A stretch of 64,000 nucleotides of DNA from Fodinisporobacter ferrooxydans (GTDB taxonomy: Bacteria > Bacillota > Bacilli > Tumebacillales > MYW30-H2): contig NZ_CP089291.1 of the NCBI RefSeq assembly GCF_022818495.1, forward strand, positions 558,001 through 622,000, read 5' to 3'. A program made the position numbers and the translations under genes. A model generated the notes under the pieces. That model had not been told where the DNA came from. It was given only the letters and a program-made list of their open reading frames with translations, and searched no databases. Below, one piece after another: positions 8,693-16,955 of the stretch. The stretch's first letter is position 1. Each line of letters begins with the position of its first letter.

Positions 8693-9604
8693 TTACATTT
8701 TTGGATCCAATGCTTCGGACATGCCGTCTCCCAATACGTTAAACGCAAACATTGCCAGGGAAATCAGGATTGCCGGGAAAAACAAACGCCACGTATCGCC
8801 ATCAAGAATGGAAGATAGGCCGTCATTTGCCATCGTCCCCCAGCTGGCCAACGGCGCCGGCACGCCCAGTCCGAGAAAGCTGAGAACTGCTTCACCAAAA
8901 ATGGCAGATGGAATGGTCAACGTCATGTTTACCAAAATCGGACCAAACGTGTTTGGCACCAAATGCCGCCATAAAATGCGCGGAACAGACGCACCAAGGG
9001 AGCGAGCGACAAACACATAGTCAAGCTCCTTCAGTTGCAAAACCTGCCCGCGTACCAGCCGCGCCATATTCACCCAGCCGGTAACGGTCATAGCCACGAT
9101 AATCGTAAACAATCCGGGCCCCATTACAACCATCATGAGAATTACCATGAGCAGGTACGGAAGACCGTACAAAATCTCCACAATCCGCATCATGATTTCG
9201 TCGACTTTCCCACCGAAAAATCCGGAGATCCCGCCGTAGATAACACCAATGACCAAATCAATCAGCGCTGCCATAAATCCGATGAAGAGGGAGATACGGG
9301 CTCCATACCAACAACGGCTGAACACGTCCCGGCCCAAGTCATCTGTCCCAAACCAATGCATTCCGCTGGGGGGAAGGTTTTTTTGCGATAAAACCTGTGT
9401 ACTGTAGGAATATTTGGTCATATCCGGCCCAAATACTGCCATTATGATTAGGATTGCAATGACGGATAAACTGAACACAGCAAGTTTATTTTTCAAAAAA
9501 CGACGTCGGACGTCCTGCCGGTATGTTAACGTCGGACGCTCTGCTTCCTCTGGGAGAGCTTCGGCTGGCAAGGGGTCAAATAAATGTTCTGCATATTCTT
9601 GCAT
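8693..9604 (-). CDS. oppC: Oligopeptide ABC transporter permease OppC
   Basis: A 303-residue inner permease of the peptide importer. A cytosolic N-terminus is followed by a first membrane helix (LAVFSLSVIAILIIMAVFG), a periplasm-side domain and a five-helix BPD_transp_1 domain. The EAA loop is visible as ARSLGASVPRILWRHLVPN. The ATG at 9604 shares one base with the oppB stop (TGATG) and follows GGGGAGGAAAG. It pairs with OppB in the membrane. Confidence 0.93.
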   Translation of the reverse strand: MQEYAEHLFDPLPAEALPEEAERPTLTYRQDVRRRFLKNKLAVFSLSVIAILIIMAVFGPDMTKYSYSTQVLSQKNLPPSGMHWFGTDDLGRDVFSRCWYGARISLFIGFMAALIDLVIGVIYGGISGFFGGKVDEIMMRIVEILYGLPYLLMVILMMVVMGPGLFTIIVAMTVTGWVNMARLVRGQVLQLKELDYVFVARSLGASVPRILWRHLVPNTFGPILVNMTLTIPSAIFGEAVLSFLGLGVPAPLASWGTMANDGLSSILDGDTWRLFFPAILISLAMFAFNVLGDGMSEALDPKM

Positions 9605-10542
9605 CAAGCTTTCCTCCCCGTGACTTGAATTCGCGGGTCCACACATGCGTATGCAATATCAACCAAGAACAAAATGAAGATCAAAACTGCGCTGAAAAAT
9701 ACCGTCGTACCCAATATCATTGGATAGTCACGATTAGTGATAGCCGAAACATACAATTGACCGAGTCCAGGTATCCCAAAAATCTTTTCAACGACAAAAC
9801 TTCCGGTCAACACGTACGCCGCCAGCGGTCCAAGCATGGTCAAGACCGGCAGAATCGAATTTCGAATCATATGCTTCCAAATGATACGTGCAAACGGAAG
9901 TCCCTTCGCACGTGCAGTTCTCACATAATCTTGGCGCAATGTCTCCAACATCGAAGCGCGCATCATTCGTGCAAAATACGCGGTGGGAGTGACGGCCAGT
10001 GCAATGATCGGCATGATCTCTTGCGCAACAGTTCCCCAACCGGCAGCAGGCAAAATCCCCCATACGACACCCAGATAGTTGATTAATAATGTTGCAAGCA
10101 CAAAATTCGGAACAGATATGCCGAGAATGGCGAGCACCATGGCACTATAGTCCTGCCAGCCGTTTTGTTTAATCGCGGCAATTGCTCCAAACCCGACACC
10201 CAGAATGAATGCGATACATATAGCCCAAAGTCCGACTTGCATGGAAATCGGAAACCCTTGTCCGATAATCTGGTTTACCGACTGATCCTGCCATTGAATC
10301 GACGGCCCCAGATTCCCTTGCAGAAGAGATTTTAGGTAATCGAAATACTGCACGCCAAGCGGCTCATTCAAATGGTAGTAGTTCATCATGTTTTGAAAGA
10401 TTTCCGGACTCATGTTTTGCTCATTTGCAATTGGATTGCCAGGGATCGCGTGCATCAAGAAGAATGTCAACGTGATAATCACCCAAAGTGTTACAGCCAT
10501 CCAGAGTAACCGCTTTAGTGAATAAAACACCAAATTTTCCAC
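9604..10542 (-). CDS. oppB: Oligopeptide ABC transporter permease OppB
   Basis: A 312-residue permease with six predicted membrane helices, the first at the N-terminus (LLWMAVTLWVIITLTFFLM) followed by the conserved HAIPGNP motif. The EAA loop is ARAKGLPFARIIWKHMIRN. The start is GTG at 10542, directly after AGGAGCGGG. It is the first transporter gene and is coupled to oppC. Together with OppC it forms the peptide channel. Confidence 0.93.
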   Translation of the reverse strand: MENLVFYSLKRLLWMAVTLWVIITLTFFLMHAIPGNPIANEQNMSPEIFQNMMNYYHLNEPLGVQYFDYLKSLLQGNLGPSIQWQDQSVNQIIGQGFPISMQVGLWAICIAFILGVGFGAIAAIKQNGWQDYSAMVLAILGISVPNFVLATLLINYLGVVWGILPAAGWGTVAQEIMPIIALAVTPTAYFARMMRASMLETLRQDYVRTARAKGLPFARIIWKHMIRNSILPVLTMLGPLAAYVLTGSFVVEKIFGIPGLGQLYVSAITNRDYPMILGTTVFFSAVLIFILFLVDIAYACVDPRIQVTGRKA

Positions 10543-10645
10543 CCCGCTCCTATATTGAACTCCTTGTATCGCACTTCATTGCTTTTTGAACACAGGCTTT
10601 CATTGAAAGCCTTTACATTGCATAAATATCAAAACACTTTTCTGA

Positions 10646-11146
10646 TCAACCCCCGTTTTCATTCTCTTTACCTAGTATTTGATTGTTTCTGACAAACCTA
10701 AATTCATTTTTGAAAACTTCCATCTCTAGCATGACATTCGTTTTTCTGATGTTTGGGATTGTCTTAATCTTTTCTTTCAAAAAATTCAACAACGAATGGA
10801 GAGAATGGTTTACCACCTGTATCAATAATTGATACTCTCCGGTAGTCCAAGTAATAAAGCGAACTTCCGGCATTTCTTTCAGCAGTTCAATACTATTCAG
10901 CAATTCTGCTTCATCAATTGCAATTTGTACGATCGCAACAACTTGAAGTCCGAGCTTAATCGGGCTTACGACACCGACAATTTGAATAATACCGTTTTCT
11001 TTCAACTGAGATACCCGCAACCGAACCGTTCTCTCCGTTACGCCAACATCATCTGCAATTTCCTTGAATGATTTTCTACCATCTTCTTGCAAGTGTGAAA
11101 TAATCTTCAAATCTAGGTCATCGATATTTTCTATATGCATGCTCAT
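10646..11146 (-). CDS. Lrp/AsnC family transcriptional regulator
   Basis: A 166-residue regulator with an N-terminal winged helix (DDLDLKIISHLQEDGRKSFKEIADDVGVTERTVRLRVSQL, residues about 9-48) and a C-terminal RAM/AsnC effector domain (about 65-150), where amino acids or related ligands bind and oligomers form. It sits about 100 bases upstream of oppB on the same strand. The simplest inference is that it senses an amino acid and controls the peptide import and peptidase genes, as Lrp does for opp in enteric bacteria; this is not shown here. The ATG is preceded by GAGGGA. Confidence 0.9.
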   Translation of the reverse strand: MSMHIENIDDLDLKIISHLQEDGRKSFKEIADDVGVTERTVRLRVSQLKENGIIQIVGVVSPIKLGLQVVAIVQIAIDEAELLNSIELLKEMPEVRFITWTTGEYQLLIQVVNHSLHSLLNFLKEKIKTIPNIRKTNVMLEMEVFKNEFRFVRNNQILGKENENGG

Positions 11147-11522
11147 TTTGAGTCCCTCACAACTTGAATCGTTTTCATTAATGGTTTTATTAGAAACATC
11201 CCGTTATAAAGCTGCCACACCATAACAACTTCCAAAATTCCGATATTGATACTATTTTCGCATCTAAATGTTCTAATTTATACCTATATTTAAAATATAT
11301 ATCCATTTTTGGAAATTAGTCAATATATTTGCTGAAGTTTTTGAATTTTTCATTTACCCATTATGCGCTGCTATTTCCAAACATTAAACTCGGTATCTTT
11401 ACGTCAGGATTTGAATGGTTGGGGTCGTTAGGCTCATACTATATTTGTGGGTATCCTCTATACCATTGCACCAATTCGAAAGGCATCCAATTGTTATACA
11501 TTCATTTTCTTCCCAGTAGGTA
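11147..11522. other. AT-rich intergenic region upstream of the Lrp gene
   Basis: Very AT-rich DNA between the start of the Lrp gene and the patatin terminator. It should contain the Lrp promoter and possibly autoregulatory sites, but no clear -35/-10 pair or palindrome could be fixed. The only open frame (about 64 codons on the plus strand) has no convincing ribosome site or protein-like composition. Confidence 0.4.
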
Positions 11523-11554
11523 AAACAGACTCTTGGCAAGCCAAGAGTCTGTTT
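11523..11554 (-). terminator. Terminator of the patatin gene
   Basis: A perfect 14-bp inverted repeat (11523-11536 and 11541-11554) with a CAAG loop. On the minus strand it is followed by TTTTACC, so it should end transcripts from the patatin-like gene. Confidence 0.85.
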
Positions 11555-11625
11555 AAATTCTAAAGAGGATAGCAGCATAACACGAAAATTAGTACGGCCT
11601 ACCCGATATTGTTTGCTGATGATGA

Positions 11626-12522
11626 TTACTTTTGCTTTCGTACAAAATCCTCAGCAGCGTGATATCCAGATGCGTATAAAAAATCCTGATCCTCTTTTGT
11701 CAAATGAAATTGTGTGAATGAAATGCTTCCGGTAGGTATAAGGATTGTCCGGCTTGCATCTTGTTGATCGATATGCCGCAAGTCATGCGCTCGGAGCATG
11801 GTTTGGAAAATCGCCTCGAGTTTAGAAATTGGGCCTTTTATTCGTTTCGGAAAGCCATCGTTATCTTTTCCCTGAAAACGAAATCCGATTGTGGGTTGTC
11901 GAGATAAAGTTCCATTATCAAATAGCCAAATCGGATAATTGCTAAGAATTCCTCCATCCACAGCATAAATCTTTTCCTTCCTTTTTCTGATCTTCCATTT
12001 CACTGGTTGAAAGAAAAATGGGATGGATGAACTCATCTTAACGGCATTTGCAATTGGAAAATCCTTTTCCAATACTCCGTATTTCTTTAGATCGTCAGGT
12101 ATCACCAGCATACGGCCGTTCGTAATATCTGAAACAATAATTTTTAATTTCCCAGCAGGAAGATCACTAAATGTACGAACTCCTTTTTTGGCCAACAAGT
12201 CTCCCAGCCATTTTTCCAACGGGTCATTTCGATACATCCCGCAATACAACCAGATTTCCATCCATTTTCCTATGAAAGGAATCTTATAAAGCAATCCTTC
12301 CCCCAGAAATCTTCGATAATCCAATTCAAATACCAACTGTCGCAATTGTTCTCCAGTGTAACCGCTGGCAAGAAGCGCAGCAACAATGGCACCGGCTGAC
12401 GTTCCAGCCAAACCGTCCCAGACATATCCTCTTTGTTCCAATGCTTGAATCGCCCCAGCGAACGAAATTGCAAATATTCCACCGCCTTCAAAAACGGCAT
12501 TCACACGCACATATATCCCCAC
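11626..12522 (-). CDS. Patatin-like phospholipase (RssA/YchK type)
   Basis: A 298-residue lipid acyl hydrolase. The patatin signature elements are all visible: the glycine-rich oxyanion loop (FEGGGIFAISFAGAI), the nucleophile elbow GTSAG with Ser42, and the DGG motif near residue 189 giving the catalytic Asp of the Ser-Asp dyad. The length is typical of single-domain bacterial members. No signal peptide or clear membrane helix is visible, so a cytosolic or membrane-peripheral location is likely. The gene is monocistronic and ends in a strong terminator. Substrate and role are unknown. Confidence 0.9.
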   Translation of the reverse strand: MGIYVRVNAVFEGGGIFAISFAGAIQALEQRGYVWDGLAGTSAGAIVAALLASGYTGEQLRQLVFELDYRRFLGEGLLYKIPFIGKWMEIWLYCGMYRNDPLEKWLGDLLAKKGVRTFSDLPAGKLKIIVSDITNGRMLVIPDDLKKYGVLEKDFPIANAVKMSSSIPFFFQPVKWKIRKRKEKIYAVDGGILSNYPIWLFDNGTLSRQPTIGFRFQGKDNDGFPKRIKGPISKLEAIFQTMLRAHDLRHIDQQDASRTILIPTGSISFTQFHLTKEDQDFLYASGYHAAEDFVRKQK

Positions 12523-12731
12523 CTTCCATTTCGCAGTTGTTTTTTCAGATTACGTCATTACAGAGTACATCAGTACCATGTTAAGAAAGACGGAGATTGT
12601 CTTATGACAAAAATAGCATCATTTTTTCGCATACAAAAAGAGAACACGACAAACTGACTCATAATTTCGACTTCCTAGAAATAGTTTAAGAATGTTGAGA
12701 TTACAAATTCTTGCCTTTTGGGGAGTCGATC

Positions 12732-13640
12732 ATGAGAACGTTAGCTGAACAACTTGGCTATCAAAGGACAGATCGTGTGCTGATCATTAATTGTGACGAT
12801 CTCGGTATGTGTCATTCGGCGAATGAAGCAGCATTCGTCAGCCTTTTGCATGGTTTGGCAACATCCGCGACCATTATGATTCCTTGTCCTTGGGCGTACG
12901 ATGCAATTCAACGCTGGCACCAACACCGCAATCTGGCTATCGGTATCCATTTAACATTGACGAGCGAATGGGAAACCTATCGCTGGCGTCCGATTGCACC
13001 GAGTTGGAAAGTTCCCGGATTAATTGATCCAGACGGATTCATGTGGCGATCCATCACAGATGTCTATACACATGCAACACCTGAAGAAGTATATTTGGAA
13101 TGTAAATCTCAAATTGAACAAGGAATTGACTGGGGATTAGACATTACACATCTGGATTCGCATATGGGAGTTATGCAGATACATCCATGCTATTTGCAAG
13201 TATATGCTCAATTGGCTGGCGAGTACCGCCTGCCGCTGCGAATGGCTTCCCAGAACGATTATGCCGCAATTGGACTTCCTGATATACGGAATCGTGTGGC
13301 GGAAACAGGCATTATATTTTGTGACAATCTTATTTTACCTGAACACAAGTATAAAGATGAAACCATGAAAGAATTTGTCTTACGGAAACTTTCAGAACTC
13401 CCTTTTGGGATCAGTGAGTTTTTTATTCATGCAAGTATAATGACTCCTGAATTACAAGCGATTGTTGACAATTGGCAAATGCGTTGCGATGAATTTTGCC
13501 TGTTTACAGCGGATAGGGACATTCAATCGAAAATCATTCAAGAAAGAATTTTCTTTACAACGTATCGATTGCTCCGTGATCATCAACGTCGAAAAACCGA
13601 ATATTGGATTTCTCGGAGATGTGACAGGTGCGAATCCTAG
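12732..13640 (+). CDS. ChbG/YdjC-family carbohydrate deacetylase
   Basis: A 302-residue protein of the YdjC/ChbG/HpnK family of metal-dependent deacetylases, which remove acetyl groups from N-acetylated sugars. Seen motifs are NCDDLGMC near the N-terminus (metal Asp pair), GIHLTLTSEW (metal His), and THLDSHMGVMQIHP (HxxH-like metal site). The ATG at 12732 is set by GGGGAG seven bases upstream, rather than the TTG at 12711. It is monocistronic and divergent from the patatin gene. Family firm, sugar substrate not known. Confidence 0.88.
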   Translation: MRTLAEQLGYQRTDRVLIINCDDLGMCHSANEAAFVSLLHGLATSATIMIPCPWAYDAIQRWHQHRNLAIGIHLTLTSEWETYRWRPIAPSWKVPGLIDPDGFMWRSITDVYTHATPEEVYLECKSQIEQGIDWGLDITHLDSHMGVMQIHPCYLQVYAQLAGEYRLPLRMASQNDYAAIGLPDIRNRVAETGIIFCDNLILPEHKYKDETMKEFVLRKLSELPFGISEFFIHASIMTPELQAIVDNWQMRCDEFCLFTADRDIQSKIIQERIFFTTYRLLRDHQRRKTEYWISRRCDRCES

Positions 13641-13732
13641 ATATGGTAGTATTATCGCAAAGAACAATTTTAAAATCGTTGTTACATTATTTTTAGTTTT
13701 GTGAAATACAAGTAGACTTGTTAAAATAAAAA

Positions 13733-13752
13733 GCCTCCCTATTTAGGAAGGC
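13733..13752 (-). terminator. Terminator of the small secreted-protein gene
   Basis: On the minus strand a 7-bp stem with one G-U pair (GCCTTCC and GGGAGGC) and a 6-base loop is followed by TTTTTATTTT. It ends transcription of the minus-strand gene next to it and sits opposite the deacetylase tail. Confidence 0.7.
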
Positions 13753-13828
13753 GTTATAAAGACTCCCAGACTATTCCAATATCCATGCTGTCCATTAAAA
13801 TTAGTAAATGCCTTATAATCGCCGCTAC

Positions 13829-14161
13829 CTAATGTGCCTTGAACTGTAATTCCTGCACACCGGTGTCATGATCAGAAAATTGTATGATCCCGCCTGGTGT
13901 TGTACAATCCGGTCCCAATACCCCTTGTGCAATCCCTGTATCGCTATAATTAACTGGATTTGTCGCATGTTGTGGCAAGGATGGATCGTAGGACGGATTT
14001 GGCTTTCCGAATAATGCTTGATTTGAGGTATTTCCTGAGCTGGATACAAATTGGATATCCGGTAGCCCTGACATATCCTCTGCAGCATATGCGGTATATG
14101 GAGCTGCAGCAAGTGACACTAAACCCATCAACGCTAGTATCCGGAGAATAAGCTTTGATAT
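13829..14161 (-). CDS. Small secreted protein with a non-standard (ATA) apparent start
   Basis: Unrecognised protein. Reading from 14161 gives a textbook signal peptide (SKLILRILALMGLVSLAAA, cleavage after TAYA) and then a mature part of about 83 residues rich in Ser, Asn, Gly and Pro, with no cysteine pattern apart from one Cys. A perfect AGGAGG lies seven bases before an ATA codon at 14161; no ATG, GTG or TTG is in frame until TTG at 14131 and ATG at 14128, which would cut off the charged part of the signal. Either ATA is used, or ATG has mutated to ATA and the gene is silent. A terminator follows the stop. No function can be given. Confidence 0.6.
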   Translation of the reverse strand: MSKLILRILALMGLVSLAAAPYTAYAAEDMSGLPDIQFVSSSGNTSNQALFGKPNPSYDPSLPQHATNPVNYSDTGIAQGVLGPDCTTPGGIIQFSDHDTGVQELQFKAH

Positions 14162-14183
14162 ACCAATTCCTCCTATTTAATCG

Positions 14184-14402
14184 TTAAGTGTAGCCAGGGC
14201 AGCCACGGTTGGGGTAAAATTCCTTTCGGATTTCTTCTTTATATGCATCAAGCAATTTTAATAAAGCCGGTTCGCCTTCAAGTTTGACTGAAACATACGC
14301 CTGAACTTCTTTATTGGCTTTGATTGTCTCATGCAATAGTTCAATAAGCTCATCTTTCGAATATTTTTTAACTTGCGTTTAATTTGAAAAGAAGTTAACA
14401 TT
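14184..14402 (-). pseudogene. DUF6155-like gene with a one-base frameshift
   Basis: From ATG 14402 the frame reads MLTSFQIKRKLK and then runs out of frame in an A6 tract (minus strand, near 14360). In the shifted frame it continues KKYSKDELIELLHETIKAN and on to KEFYPNRGCPGYT, then TAA at 14184. One extra A would join the two parts into a 73-residue protein resembling the DUF6155 family (SKDELI...FFPNRG pattern), whose function is unknown. It starts 18 bases after the DUF1186 gene stop, suggesting a two-gene operon. It may be a pseudogene, a slippage-expressed gene or a sequencing error in the homopolymer. Confidence 0.55.
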
Positions 14403-14419
14403 ACGATCTACCTTAGGTA

Positions 14420-15334
14420 TCATTTTCCGCAGCACTTTTTATATTTTTTGCCACTTCCACATGTGCACGGGTCGTTGCGGCCTATTTTTTCAATCTTTAT
14501 CGCCGGATTTCTTTTTGGTTCACGGTAATCTCTACTACTTTCTATCTTTGAAAAAGAATTTTCTGACGGATGATATCGATCTTGATGAAAACAAGCCCAC
14601 CCTTGCAGTTCCTTGATTGTGTCTGTTATAAGCTGAAATCTGTAGTCTTGTTGATTGCTTTGTAAGACATCTTCTTTTGTTCTTCTGAGCGTTGTATCGA
14701 TGCTATCCATTCCAATGACAAATGCTTCAATAATCCTTTTGTCATATAAGCGCCTAATATCTCCATAAACCTCTTCAGGATAGAGATCATTACAGCAGCA
14801 TGCGATCTCTGCATTAAAATAATAGCTTGTATCTGTAAGCTTATCATTCAATAACTGCTTAAAATAGTCCATAACGAATTCTCTGGATAGTTGACCGTTA
14901 AAAACCAAAATTACGAGAGAAATCAATGCTTGTCCGCGCGCATACTCATTTGCTTCTGTATTCTCGATTAAACTCATTAACGATTTGATATCTCCATTGA
15001 ATACAGACGCGAGTATTCTCCCAATATCTTCAGTTATAGCATCCCCAAATATATTTTCACAAATGTCGCTGGGCTGGGATAAAATATCGATCATGATCGG
15101 AAAAAGTTCTTTTACCTGGAACTGAGCCAACAAGTAATACGAATAAATAAAGTCCATTCGAGCAGGGCGATCTATTACCTTCGTATAGTCCTCTTTAAGT
15201 CCGTTCATAATTTGGAGCAAGTAAGGAATAGCCTCTTCTTTGCGTTCAATAATCTCATGCAATTCGTTACGTGGAAACTTTCCATCATTATAACGAATAG
15301 CCGCTAACAAAAGCTCCATTTTCTTTGCCTCCAT
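14420..15334 (-). CDS. DUF1186 protein with C-terminal SEC-C zinc motif
   Basis: A 304-residue cytosolic protein. The N-terminal 220 residues are helical and resemble DUF1186 (HEAT-like: [31 protein letters not shown]). The extreme C-terminus is a SEC-C motif, [19 protein letters not shown], which binds one zinc ion through C-x-C...C-C and in SecA contacts SecB or ribosomes. The role is not known; SEC-C proteins of this type often bind other proteins. The ATG start is the only good one, with weak AAGAAAATGG-type context. Confidence 0.8.
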   Translation of the reverse strand: MEAKKMELLLAAIRYNDGKFPRNELHEIIERKEEAIPYLLQIMNGLKEDYTKVIDRPARMDFIYSYYLLAQFQVKELFPIMIDILSQPSDICENIFGDAITEDIGRILASVFNGDIKSLMSLIENTEANEYARGQALISLVILVFNGQLSREFVMDYFKQLLNDKLTDTSYYFNAEIACCCNDLYPEEVYGDIRRLYDKRIIEAFVIGMDSIDTTLRRTKEDVLQSNQQDYRFQLITDTIKELQGWACFHQDRYHPSENSFSKIESSRDYREPKRNPAIKIEKIGRNDPCTCGSGKKYKKCCGK

Positions 15335-15487
15335 TACTATCTATAATCTTTAATTCCTTTAATATATCAATCATTCAACACAATAAACCACTGTTTCCTC
15401 TGACTTATTGAAATCCTTACTCTCCTTACTCACCGAAATTTTTTGGCGGATAGGATCTGTAAGCCAAAAATATCGGAAATCCTGCGT

Positions 15488-15745
15488 TTATCGATCGTTC
15501 AGTTTCATCAATTTTTCCCGAAAAGCAGGTTTCTTGGGGTATTTGGCAAGCAGCATACGTGTTGTTTGCAAAGTCTCCGCTTGCCCACCTGCTTTTTGAA
15601 GCATTCGAATGATACGGCAAACATCCTGATAGTGCTTTCTCGTATTCGAGTGGTCAGCTGTCTATTCAATATACAATTGGAACAGTTTCTTCACTTCAGC
15701 AGGAAATTGCTGAATTAAGTACGGATAAAATCGTTCAAATCAACC
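15488..15745 (-). pseudogene. 3' fragment of a SWIM-type gene
   Basis: About 85 codons read YPYLIQQFPAEVKKLF and end in AKYPKKPAFREKLMKLNDR. They match closely, in DNA and protein, the end of the gene at 33644-34579 of this window. An in-frame TAG replaces the Ser in the IESTAE position, and nothing upstream of 15745 continues the gene, so this is a relic of a duplicated or rearranged copy. Confidence 0.8.
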
Positions 15746-15761
15746 CGTAAAACGCTATAAA

Positions 15762-15778
15762 CCCGCTCAATGAGCGGG
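15762..15778 (-). terminator. Weak hairpin after the retropepsin-like gene
   Basis: A 7-bp GC-rich stem (15762-15768 and 15772-15778) with an AAT loop; on the minus strand TTTATAG follows. It could terminate the retropepsin module transcript, though the T-tract is short. Confidence 0.4.
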
Positions 15779-15861
15779 GTATGTATGGTGGAGGCGATCC
15801 GTATCCGCGATTCCACATGACATGTTAATTAGGATGTTTGAAGAGGTCCTGTAACTCTCAT

Positions 15862-16251
15862 CTAGTTTACCGAGTAGATCTTCATATTAACTGTATCAAT
15901 GACAAGCTTTGCTAACCGAATAAAATCGAAACCCAAAATTCCTTGGATGTCGATACCGTAATCCATCGCTCCAATTTCAATTTTACACGGGCTCACAAAA
16001 GAATCTCCTAGAGTCACAGAGTCAAACCATTTCGTGAATACGATTTCAGTTCCGCCAACCCCGTGAATGACTGCTGTCTTATCCGTTTCTTCCGGCTTAA
16101 CACCAATTTCCGATACTATATCAGCATTAAGTATCGTTCCTGCTGAACCGGTATCCAACAATACATTCTTTACACAAAGGCGACGCCCTGAAAAGACGAC
16201 GTCTATATCAATAATTGGAAGACCATGCATCAATCTAATCTCTATAGCCAT
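15862..16251 (-). CDS. Retropepsin-like aspartic protease
   Basis: A 129-residue clan AA aspartic protease, the size of a retroviral protease monomer, so it should act as a homodimer. The catalytic motif is LLDTGSAG (Asp33), followed by the flap region and the C-terminal GILGFDFIRLA hydrophobic-Gly motif. The N-terminal part (IRLMHGLPIIDIDVVFSGRR) is the usual first beta hairpin. There is no signal peptide or membrane segment. The gene overlaps the end of the 85-residue gene upstream by 10 bases, implying coupled translation. A decayed copy of the same pair lies near 47.4 kb. The substrate is unknown; the partner protein is an obvious candidate. Confidence 0.82.
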   Translation of the reverse strand: MAIEIRLMHGLPIIDIDVVFSGRRLCVKNVLLDTGSAGTILNADIVSEIGVKPEETDKTAVIHGVGGTEIVFTKWFDSVTLGDSFVSPCKIEIGAMDYGIDIQGILGFDFIRLAKLVIDTVNMKIYSVN

Positions 16252-16499
16252 CTTTTAAATCCAATCCATTTTTCTTCAATTTTCAAATCAGGACGTGAGG
16301 TGTGAAGAAAGTAAATTTCCCTCTCAGGTTGACTCCGATGAAGTTCCTTATACCGCTTCATTGCTTCCAAAGAATCCTCAAAACGGTCAATAAGCGTAAC
16401 CGAATCAATACACCGAAACCCATTTTTTGAATACGCATCCGCAGCTTCGAATACAACCCACTCATCCGGAAATCTTTCCCTAACTTCTTCCCAGCGCAT
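16242..16499 (-). CDS. Conserved 85-residue partner of the retropepsin-like protease
   Basis: Unrecognised 85-residue protein, mixed charge, no membrane segment. Recognisable stretches are FPDEWVVFEA near the start, LIDRFEDSLEAMKRYKELHRSQP in the middle and YFLHTSRPDLKIEEKWIGF near the end. The same pattern appears in the decayed copy at 47472-47657 (VIDRFGDSKIAMKRYYELHR, FFHTSR, QKWSG), so the protein is a true gene conserved together with the protease. The ATG follows GAGGTGAGAGG. It could be an adaptor, inhibitor or substrate of the protease; nothing in the sequence decides. Confidence 0.75.
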   Translation of the reverse strand: MRWEEVRERFPDEWVVFEAADAYSKNGFRCIDSVTLIDRFEDSLEAMKRYKELHRSQPEREIYFLHTSRPDLKIEEKWIGFKRWL

Positions 16500-16639
16500 A
16501 TCCTCTCACCTCGGCAATCATGATTGCTATAAGTATACCACAAAAACTCGCACGTCCTACCTGACTACGGTGATCAATTCGGGAATTTCCGCTCTTTCTT
16601 CTATATCCATGAATATTTAGATGACAATGATGAATAGAG

Positions 16640-16845
16640 ATCATCTCAATGTTTCCTGATTTCTGCAATACCATCTCAAGTTTTCTGCGGTATGGACAGG
16701 TTGCTGAGGTTATGAGCAGACGATGTCCCCAAATATCATCCGGTACAGCAAATTCCTTTTGAGCGAGCGGATGGTTCTCTGGCATCAATACAGCAAACTC
16801 TTCTTTACTGGACAGTGAAAAGTTTTTGTCGAAAAATTGTTGGAT
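16640..16845 (-). pseudogene. LysR substrate-binding domain fragment
   Basis: In frame the strand reads SKEEFAVLMPENHPLAQKEF and then CPYRRKLEMVLQKSGN, a clear piece of a LysR-family effector domain (VxPxxHPLA and C-YR pattern). The DNA-binding domain and the C-terminal half are absent: the 5' side is replaced by the group II intron and the 3' side stops near EMISI and runs into the retropepsin module promoter region. It is a broken gene. Confidence 0.7.
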
Positions 16846-16955
16846 ATAGGAATAGCTAAGGAGAGTCTTCAACATGACTTGGTCAGTTCTCCTTTTCGCC
16901 CTCCTTCGCACCGTACGTGATTCTTTCGAATCATACGGCGCTCCATCATGACCTT

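Noticed and set aside
13825-14112. A 95-codon frame overlapping the small secreted protein gene
   Set aside because: It has no signal peptide or ribosome site, whereas the other frame has both a perfect AGGAGG and a signal peptide.
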